From Arthrobacter globiformis (GTDB lineage: Bacteria > Actinomycetota > Actinomycetes > Actinomycetales > Micrococcaceae), in NCBI RefSeq assembly GCF_030815865.1, contig NZ_JAUSXI010000001.1, forward strand, positions 2,542,001 through 2,606,000: 64,000 nt of DNA, read 5' to 3'. Each line of letters starts with the position of its first letter. The stretch's first letter is position 1. Made by a program: the position numbers and the translations under genes. The notes beneath the pieces were generated by a model. It made no database searches and had not been told where the DNA came from. It was given only the letters and a program-made list of their open reading frames with translations. Below are positions 57,319 through 64,000 of the stretch, one piece after another.

Positions 57319-59264
57319 CGAGCCATTTCCTCCGCGCGCGCTTCGGCTTCGACCAACTCTTCGAGTGGCTGGGGAGCCGCATCTGGCCCAACAATATCGG
57401 TCGCGGTGAACTGCAGCTTGTCGAAGTCTGGCGAGCGCCAGGTGACGGTGAGGGGAATGGGCCCGTTCGGCAGCCAGGGCTGCTCTTCGACAGCATCTTT
57501 CACCTGCCATTTTCCCCGCTCAACGACGCCGAGTGCGGCATCGATTAGTTTGTATTCCTGGTAGCCGTGCCAGAGCGCTTCAGACTCCACCCAGGCCACG
57601 ATGAATTCCCCGGGCTCGAACTGCGCCTCTTCCTGGATCGCGGCGATGAGTTCTTCGTTGTGGAAATGTCCCTCGCCGAAGTTGAAGCCGATCATCGCAT
57701 TACAGGCGAATTCTGCCTCGCGGATGCGTCGGTGGTCGATATCAGGCACGTCCTTCAACAGCAGCGAAAACAGTCCACGAGCTTGGCTGTGAAGTGAGCG
57801 CCAGCCGAGGGACATCTCGAGGAAGGCCTCTGCCAGTGGATAGGGCAGCCCCATCGCCTGAATTTGATCAATCTGGTCCTTTGTGGGGCGGTACACCCGG
57901 TGAAGCTTCTTTTCGGCATCCGGGTGGATGGCCCAGAGTGCTGTGGCCCAGTTGCCGCCGTACTGCCTGAGCGAGGCGAGGAACGATACCTTGTCGGGGC
58001 GAATGCTTCCGAAGATCACGAGGAACAGCGGAATAGCGATGACCGCGAAAGGCATCCACGGCTCCGACATATCGAACGCACTAAACCCGGCAGAGTTCGG
58101 GTAGCCGATGAAGAAGATCACCGCGCAAATCGCGAACAGTAAGTTCCACTCTAGCGGCACAGCGACCGGGAACGTCGAGATGATGAAGAAGCAGAAACCG
58201 ACCATGAGCAGCGTTGCGAGGGTTACCGTTGTCTGGCCTCCAAACGCGGTGCCAACGACGAAGAGCATCGTGAGGGGTGCGCTAAGTTCGACGATCGTGC
58301 CGAGCACGTGCGAGAAGAAGTGAGCCAGGTGCCCTGGGCGTAGATCATCGTTGTCGAAATCCTTGAACGTCCTCTTCTTGAGCCACCGCGGCGGCCAGAA
58401 CGGCGTGTTGGCGAGCATCGGGGGGATCACCAGGCTGAAGTGTCGGTTCATTTTCGAGAAGCCTGCGCCCACCCAAACCGTGACCAGGAAGATCTTCAGC
58501 GCGATGATCATGTCGGTGACCTCGAACAGGTTCGGGAATACGATGAAGAACACCACTGGCAAGAGGTACTGCTCCGACCGCGCGGCAAGGAAGATGATCT
58601 TGTCCCGCAGTCCGACGAGCACGAGGAAGATCACCGCAAAGATGAGCGGCGTCGTCTGAATCAGCAGGAAGCTCTCGGCATTTTGTGAAAGCCAGCTCGG
58701 CACACCGTTAGCCGGGTCGGCGAGGAACTGCTGGAATCGCGCAAGGGCGGGCAGCTCCGCCGCAGATTGTCCCGGCAGGAAAAGCGCCGCGCTCAAGGAG
58801 AACAGGAAGCCGTAGTAGAGAAACACATCGACCACGGTGCGACGGCTGCCACCGGTGAAGGGCACCCACTTGTAGGGGCTCAGTTTGATCGTGCCGGGGC
58901 GTGACCAAAACAGGATCCCGCCTGTTAGCGGGCCAAACTTCCCTGCGAGCGGACCCCAGGAACCCGCGATTCCGATGGCCTCGAGCAGCATCGTCATGAC
59001 GACGAGCTTTTGGTAGACGATCGGATTCGTCCCCCATGACCCCACATCGAGTGGGTTCAGGCGCGAGGTGAGGGTGATGAGGAGCGCGCCGCCGATCAGC
59101 CACGCCCCGAATAGCTTGGCCAGGTACATCACGGAGATTTTGCGTGCTGCGCCGAACCCCCACTCACCCCACTCCTTCGACAGGAACTTCAGACGTTTCT
59201 GTAGCGGACGGCGAATCAATTCTTCGGGATCCGCATTCGGAAACCGTGGAACTTTATAACCCAT
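57315..59264 (-). CDS. DUF3556-type polytopic membrane protein
   Basis: 649 residues from ATG 59262-59264, preceded by AAAGGAG. It opens GYKVPRFPNADPEELIRRPL, then shows roughly nine to eleven hydrophobic segments between residues about 50 and 400, with GPLAGKFGPLTGGILFWSRP and RRTVVDVFLYYGFLFSLS between them. The C-terminal ~230 residues are soluble (LGWRSLHSQARGL, GFNFGEGHFHNEELI). I recall this organisation from DUF3556 proteins of mycolic-acid actinobacteria. No function is established. It is translationally coupled to the FAD oxidoreductase, so the two may work as a membrane complex. Confidence 0.8.
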   Translation of the reverse strand: MGYKVPRFPNADPEELIRRPLQKRLKFLSKEWGEWGFGAARKISVMYLAKLFGAWLIGGALLITLTSRLNPLDVGSWGTNPIVYQKLVVMTMLLEAIGIAGSWGPLAGKFGPLTGGILFWSRPGTIKLSPYKWVPFTGGSRRTVVDVFLYYGFLFSLSAALFLPGQSAAELPALARFQQFLADPANGVPSWLSQNAESFLLIQTTPLIFAVIFLVLVGLRDKIIFLAARSEQYLLPVVFFIVFPNLFEVTDMIIALKIFLVTVWVGAGFSKMNRHFSLVIPPMLANTPFWPPRWLKKRTFKDFDNDDLRPGHLAHFFSHVLGTIVELSAPLTMLFVVGTAFGGQTTVTLATLLMVGFCFFIISTFPVAVPLEWNLLFAICAVIFFIGYPNSAGFSAFDMSEPWMPFAVIAIPLFLVIFGSIRPDKVSFLASLRQYGGNWATALWAIHPDAEKKLHRVYRPTKDQIDQIQAMGLPYPLAEAFLEMSLGWRSLHSQARGLFSLLLKDVPDIDHRRIREAEFACNAMIGFNFGEGHFHNEELIAAIQEEAQFEPGEFIVAWVESEALWHGYQEYKLIDAALGVVERGKWQVKDAVEEQPWLPNGPIPLTVTWRSPDFDKLQFTATDIVGPDAAPQPLEELVEAEARAEEMAR

Positions 59265-59383
59265 GACAACTCCTTTGGTGGCAAATTTTGGGCATGACTC
59301 AGCGCGGGTACGGGTTTTCGGCACCGAGAATCCCGGTGTTATCCGGCGTCAGGCCAGGGAAAATAGAGGCTGGGGCGGCGAGG

Positions 59384-60880
59384 CTAGACGCCGACCATCC
59401 CTCGGGCGGGAGATGAGAACGGCGCTGTTCGCCGCCTCAGCTCGGGTTTATCGATCTTGCCGACGGGGTTTCTCGGCAAAGACTCGAGGACATCCAGGCG
59501 GGCGGGAACTTTGATCTTCATCAGCCCAACCGAGCAGTGTGCGAGCAGTTCCTCGACTGTCGGGTGCGCCCCCGGGTGGGCGACGACGTAGGCGACAGGC
59601 ACCTCCCCGAGCGTCGGGTGCGCGGCTCCAACGACAGCAGATTCCAACACCGCGGGGTGCGTCGCGAGGTGGCTCTCGATCTCTTTGGGGTAGATGTTCT
59701 CGCCGCCGCGAATGATCATGTCTTTGATGCGATCAACGATGCGCAGGTAGCCGTCCTCGTCGAGCACCCCCACGTCACCGGTTCGCAACCAGCCGTCGAC
59801 GATCGTCTCGGCGGTCGCCTCCGGGCGCCCGTGGTATCCCCGCATGACCGTCGGCCCGCTTATCCGGATTTCACCGCGTTCACCGGTCGGCACCGGATTA
59901 CCCGATTCGTCCGTGAGCCGGATCTGCTGGCCCGCAAGCGCCGGGCCTACCGTGCCGAGCTTGTGCGGGCCATCCAGCGGGTTGCAGGCCGAAGCGCAGC
60001 TTGCCTCCGTCAAGCCGTAGCCCTCAATGATTCGAAGCCCAAATCGTTGTGCGCTCAGCCGCAACAGTTCCTCGGATACGGGCGCGGCGCCGCAGAGTAC
60101 GAAGCGCACGGAGCTAAAACCTGGCGACACTTCCGCGGGCAGTTCGACAAGCCTCGCCAAGATCGCCGGCACAGCACAGAAGTAACTCGGTCGGTGCCGC
60201 TCGATGGCTTCAAGGAAGGGCAACGGCGAGAACCGCTTCATGAGCACTGTGGAGCCGCCGACCGAGATCGGCGCGAGCAAGCTCAGGCAAATGGCATTCA
60301 CATGAAATAGCGGGAGCACGAGCAGCGCACAGTCGCGTGCGCTCATCGCGACGTGCTCGGCGAACGCATGTGCCATCGCGTTGAGGTTGGCGTGGTCGAG
60401 CATGACACCCTTGGGCTGACCGGTCGATCCGCTCGTGTAGATGAGCAGCGCGAGCGCGGTCGCCGGGGTCACACGAGCGCGGGGGCTGCCCGTTGCCACG
60501 GTTCGCAGCTCGGCAGCGTTGAGCGCGGGAACACGAAGGTTCTGGAGCCGCGACAGCACCGCCTCATCGGTGAGCAGCAGCTTTGCGTTCGAATCGTCAA
60601 GCTGGTACTGCAGCTCGCGTTCAGTGAATGTGGGGTTGATCGGCGTTGCGACTGCGCCGAGGAGCCAAGCGCCGAAGACTCCGACGACGAGCTCGATGCT
60701 GTTGCCGAGCATCACGCCCACGACGTCGCCCTCACCGATGCCCCGCTCAGCCAGATCCTCGGCTGCCGCACGGACGAGCGCCTCGACCTCGACGTAACTC
60801 AGCATGCGGCTCTCGTCGCCGATGCAATCGAGGCCGGTGCCGGCGGAGGGAGACTCCCAGAGCAGGTGATTCAGCGTCAT
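59384..60880 (-). CDS. AMP-forming acyl-CoA synthetase/ligase
   Basis: 498 residues from ATG 60878-60880, with AAAGGAC upstream; a longer frame runs back through tandem repeats and is unlikely. Core motifs are LLIYTSGSTGQPKGVMLDH (P-loop), GYGLTEASCA, GWLRTGDVGVLDEDGYL, RIKDMIIRGGENIYPKEIE, and the C-terminal catalytic lysine in NPVGKIDKPEL. It activates a carboxylic acid to its CoA thioester. It heads the leftward unit with DUF3556 and the FAD oxidoreductase, suggesting that the unit handles a fatty or isoprenoid acid. The exact acid is unknown. Confidence 0.93.
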   Translation of the reverse strand: MTLNHLLWESPSAGTGLDCIGDESRMLSYVEVEALVRAAAEDLAERGIGEGDVVGVMLGNSIELVVGVFGAWLLGAVATPINPTFTERELQYQLDDSNAKLLLTDEAVLSRLQNLRVPALNAAELRTVATGSPRARVTPATALALLIYTSGSTGQPKGVMLDHANLNAMAHAFAEHVAMSARDCALLVLPLFHVNAICLSLLAPISVGGSTVLMKRFSPLPFLEAIERHRPSYFCAVPAILARLVELPAEVSPGFSSVRFVLCGAAPVSEELLRLSAQRFGLRIIEGYGLTEASCASACNPLDGPHKLGTVGPALAGQQIRLTDESGNPVPTGERGEIRISGPTVMRGYHGRPEATAETIVDGWLRTGDVGVLDEDGYLRIVDRIKDMIIRGGENIYPKEIESHLATHPAVLESAVVGAAHPTLGEVPVAYVVAHPGAHPTVEELLAHCSVGLMKIKVPARLDVLESLPRNPVGKIDKPELRRRTAPFSSPARGMVGV

Positions 60881-60900
60881 TGCTGTCCTTTCGGATTTCG

Positions 60901-60946
60901 GAGGTAGGTCTGCGATGACCCTTTGAGAGGTAGGTCTGCGATGACC
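60901..60946. repeat. Tandem 20-bp direct repeat upstream of the acyl-CoA ligase
   Basis: GAGGTAGGTCTGCGATGACC occurs at 60901-60920 and again at 60927-60946, a 26-bp period. It lies 21-66 bp before the ligase start. Tandem sites at this distance could be operators for the PucR-type regulator of the same unit. Alternatively they are a recent duplication. Confidence 0.7.
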
Positions 60947-60959
60947 GTTTGCCATGTGA

Positions 60960-61690
<731 letters not shown>

Positions 61691-61917
61691 CATCACCGAA
61701 ATGTACAGCAGGATAGCGCAGCCCGCGGGCCGGCGAGGCCGCCCAGATTAATCGAAATAAACCGCGCTGCCGGAATCTGCCGTCCTCACAATGATCTAAG
61801 CCTTTCCCCGTGACGATTCATGTCGAGATGCTCTCGAAAGTGTTGGGCGTGCCCCATTTATTTCTGCTCTAGACCACTGGTGAGAGTTGAACACGTTCCC
61901 GTGCTAGATTCACGCCC

Positions 61918-62622
61918 ATGCTCAAGAACCCAGCAGCCCAAAATCCCGGCCCGGCACTTGCTGCCGCCCTCGAACTGCTGATCCGGCAGGGCTACAATTC
62001 GACCCCGGTGGAAGAACTGGCGGATGCGGCCGGCGTCAGCCGAAGCACGTTCTTCCGTAAATTCGGCTCTAAGGAGGACATGGTCTTCGCCGACCACGAG
62101 CGCCTCCTGGCCCGAGTCGAGGCCGACCTTGCCTCCGCGACGGGGGATCCGCTCACTGCGGTGGTAGACGCTGCGCTGATCGTCTTCGATCAGTATGTCC
62201 GCAACCGCGAGACATCCCTGCTCCGGAACCGCCTGCTGCACCAAGAGCAGACCCTGCGGGACCGCGAGCTGGTGACCACGCACCGCTACGAGCGGTCGTT
62301 CCGTCGGCACCTGCAGTCTGCCCTTCCCGAAGCGGGCCAGGAGTATGGCGCCGTGGCCTTCGCCGCGGCCGTGGTGGCTGTCCACAACAGGGCGCTGCGC
62401 CAGTGGCTGCAGGAGGCCGAAGCAGGTTTCAATGACCGCCTGGACCACGAATTTACTTCCAGGCTCGGCCGCGAGCTGCGGTCCTTGGTGAGCATTTTCC
62501 GGCCCTCCCTGCTCCCTTCGGCAGTCCTGGAACAGGTACGCCCTGCTGTCATCGTCACCGTCCTGGATCCGGGGACAGGCACCGACCAGATCCTCGACGC
62601 CGTCCGGGAGGCCTTGAGGTGA
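61918..62622 (+). CDS. TetR/AcrR-family transcriptional regulator
   Basis: 234 residues. The N-terminal DNA-binding domain reads ALELLIRQGYNSTPVEELAD, then AAGVSRSTFFRKFGSKEDMV, the TetR hallmark. The C-terminal ~170 residues are a helical ligand-binding domain. It lies 128 bp ahead of an acyl-CoA dehydrogenase on the same strand and probably regulates it in response to a CoA thioester. It is also a candidate for binding the inverted repeats at 45.67 and 48.14 kb, since a paralogous dehydrogenase remnant lies there, but this is speculative. Confidence 0.92.
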   Translation: MLKNPAAQNPGPALAAALELLIRQGYNSTPVEELADAAGVSRSTFFRKFGSKEDMVFADHERLLARVEADLASATGDPLTAVVDAALIVFDQYVRNRETSLLRNRLLHQEQTLRDRELVTTHRYERSFRRHLQSALPEAGQEYGAVAFAAAVVAVHNRALRQWLQEAEAGFNDRLDHEFTSRLGRELRSLVSIFRPSLLPSAVLEQVRPAVIVTVLDPGTGTDQILDAVREALR

Positions 62623-62750
62623 CACATAAATGGGGATGGAACTTAGTCTCTTGACGTGAGACCCAGTGTCAGGCATTCTTGATTCCACGTGGGCCCGCCA
62701 CGACTTCCCGCCTCTGTGGAAGACCTTTGGAAATCTCTAAGGACTGCCCG

Positions 62751-64000
62751 ATGACAATCTTGGTCCCCGCTTCCGTGCCCGGCACCACCGACGTACCCGA
62801 AGGCTTTCCCGCCGGCACCATTGAACCCTCCTACCTCCTGACGGAGGCCCTGGACCCAGATCCAGCTGGCGTGTTCGACAGCCTCAGCACGGTGGACCGG
62901 GCATACCAGAACCGGGCACGGGGGTTTGTCCAGGATGACGTGCTGCAGGTGATTGCCGGGTATTGGGAACGAGGTGAATACCCGCTGCACCTGCTCAAGC
63001 GGCTGGGCGAGCTTGATCTCTTGCGCGACGGCGTGCAGGTGGAGGGCTTTGCCCCAATGTCTACGATGGCCGCGGGCCTGGTGAACATGGAGATCAGCCG
63101 CGGCGATGGCTCCATGGGCACCGTCGTCGCCGTGCAGGGCGGCCTGGCGCTGCGTTCGGTGGCGATGTGCGGCTCCGAGGAACAGAAGCGGCGGCTGCTT
63201 CCGGCCCTGGCCCGCGGCGAGGAGTACGGCGCCTTCGCGTTGACTGAACCTACGCATGGGTCCGACTCAGTGGCACTGGAAACCACCGCCAGGGCAACGG
63301 CTGGCGGTTTCCTGCTTAACGGCGAAAAGAAATGGATCGGTAACGGCTCCATCGGGGGCACCACAGTGGTCTGGGCCCGTGCAGAGGACGGCCAAGTGCA
63401 TGGCTATCTCGTGCCCCAGGACTCCCCGGGCTACTGTGCGACAACCATCGAAGGAAAGTCGTCCCTCCGGGCCATCTGGCAGGCACATCTCCGGCTGGAG
63501 AACGTCTTTGTCCCGGCCGAAAATGTTCTGCCGGGCGCCAACTCCTTCAAAGACACCACCCGGGTGTTGCTGGCTACCCGGCTCGGTGTGGCCTGGTCCG
63601 CCGTCGGTCACGCTACGGCTTGCTACGAGACTGCCGTGCAGTACGCGGCGCAACGCACCCAGTTCGGCCGCCCCCTGGCCGCCTCACAGATCGTTCAGGA
63701 ACGCTTGGCCAGAATGCTCTCCGAACTGGCCACCATGCAGCTGATGGTGGTCCAGATGACCCGCCTGGAAGAAGCCGGGAACCTGACCCCGGTGCAGGCC
63801 TCGCTGGCAAAATACACCTGCACCCGAACGGCACGTTCGGTCGCCGCCAACGCCCGCGATCTGCTCGGCGGCAACGGCATCCTGCTCGCCAACCGCGTCG
63901 CCCGGCACATGGCCGACATCGAGGCAATCCACACCTACGAGGGCACCGAAACCGTCCAGGCCCTCATCATCGGGCGCTCCATCACCGGCACCTCCGCGTT
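62751..64000 (+). CDS. Acyl-CoA dehydrogenase (glutaryl-CoA dehydrogenase-like), 3' end outside window
   Basis: About 416 residues are visible. The enzyme oxidises an acyl-CoA with FAD. GAFALTEPTHGSDS and GGFLLNGEKKWIGNGSIGG form the flavin/substrate site. RTQFGRPLAASQIVQERLA and ARDLLGGNGILL follow, and the catalytic glutamate is in HTYEGTETVQALIIGRSITG near the end, as in glutaryl-CoA dehydrogenases. Only the last few residues can be missing. The ATG has AAGGA nine bases upstream. A decayed paralogue lies at 45200-45640. Substrate is inferred only from family resemblance. Confidence 0.93.
   Translation, partial: MTILVPASVPGTTDVPEGFPAGTIEPSYLLTEALDPDPAGVFDSLSTVDRAYQNRARGFVQDDVLQVIAGYWERGEYPLHLLKRLGELDLLRDGVQVEGFAPMSTMAAGLVNMEISRGDGSMGTVVAVQGGLALRSVAMCGSEEQKRRLLPALARGEEYGAFALTEPTHGSDSVALETTARATAGGFLLNGEKKWIGNGSIGGTTVVWARAEDGQVHGYLVPQDSPGYCATTIEGKSSLRAIWQAHLRLENVFVPAENVLPGANSFKDTTRVLLATRLGVAWSAVGHATACYETAVQYAAQRTQFGRPLAASQIVQERLARMLSELATMQLMVVQMTRLEEAGNLTPVQASLAKYTCTRTARSVAANARDLLGGNGILLANRVARHMADIEAIHTYEGTETVQALIIGRSITGTSA

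Noticed and set aside
60901..60946. CRISPR array
   Set aside because: Only two repeats with a 6-bp gap, no further units and no cas genes.

Overview
The window is chromosomal DNA from a high-GC actinobacterium, most probably an Arthrobacter-type Micrococcaceae (Arthrobacter, Pseudarthrobacter or Paenarthrobacter). The best single clue is the 830-residue dimethylglycine oxidase at 3081-5573, whose residue numbering (His48, His225, Tyr259, Asp552) coincides with my recollection of the Arthrobacter globiformis enzyme. Codon third positions are strongly G/C, so most long antisense reading frames are shadows.

0-16.5 kb is a methyl-amine / one-carbon island. Two divergent operons flank a GntR-type regulator. 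Leftward run purU, dimethylglycine oxidase, a cyclodeaminase/cyclohydrolase-family gene, a folD homologue and a pabB-like gene that leaves the window. Rightward run glyA, soxB, soxD, soxA, soxG and sdaA. Together they demethylate dimethylglycine and sarcosine onto tetrahydrofolate, oxidise or deformylate the C1 unit, turn glycine into serine and serine into pyruvate. Both operons have a sigma70-like promoter followed 11-12 bp later by the same near-palindrome (CTAATATATCAR). The folD homologue has lost the catalytic lysine needed for cyclohydrolase activity, and the adjacent family-PF04961 gene could replace it.

16.5-22.3 kb holds pdxS, a 75-residue protein, an aminotransferase overlapping a 2-hydroxyacid reductase, and the proton-translocating transhydrogenase genes pntA-pntB. 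22.3-24.3 kb is a scar zone: an aspartase (aspA) 3' remnant, a small unknown gene and an ORF that fuses the start of an IS256-type transposase to a DUF4193-like protein.

24.3-36.9 kb is a sugar-acid catabolic locus: a DeoR-type regulator, a single-polypeptide fusion of a four-carbon acid-sugar kinase with a PdxA-type dehydrogenase, a five-gene family-5 ABC importer, an aldo/keto reductase, an HpcH/HpaI aldolase, a sialidase-fold protein without signal peptide, and an SDR. A TauE/SafE permease follows.

38.1-54.1 kb is bracketed by a complete serine resolvase with a res-like upstream region and by a broken, active-site-mutated copy with the same upstream region in the same orientation. Between them lie panD, a paralogue of the 75-residue protein, the methylcitrate operon (GntR-prpD-prpB-prpC, with two perfect palindromic operators), a SRPBCC protein, a graveyard of IS982, acyl-CoA ligase and acyl-CoA dehydrogenase pieces, and a rightward cluster of Old Yellow Enzyme, four hydrolases, a SnoaL-like protein, a CGNR regulator and a flavin reductase. 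The OYE and metallo-beta-lactamase-fold genes share a ~33-bp inverted-repeat operator.

54.1-64 kb contains a GH3 fragment, a leftward four-gene unit (AMP-ligase, DUF3556 membrane protein, phytoene-desaturase-like FAD oxidoreductase, PucR-type regulator), a glycogen-debranching-enzyme remnant, a TetR regulator and an acyl-CoA dehydrogenase that runs off the window end. I saw no rRNA, tRNA, CRISPR array or replication origin.
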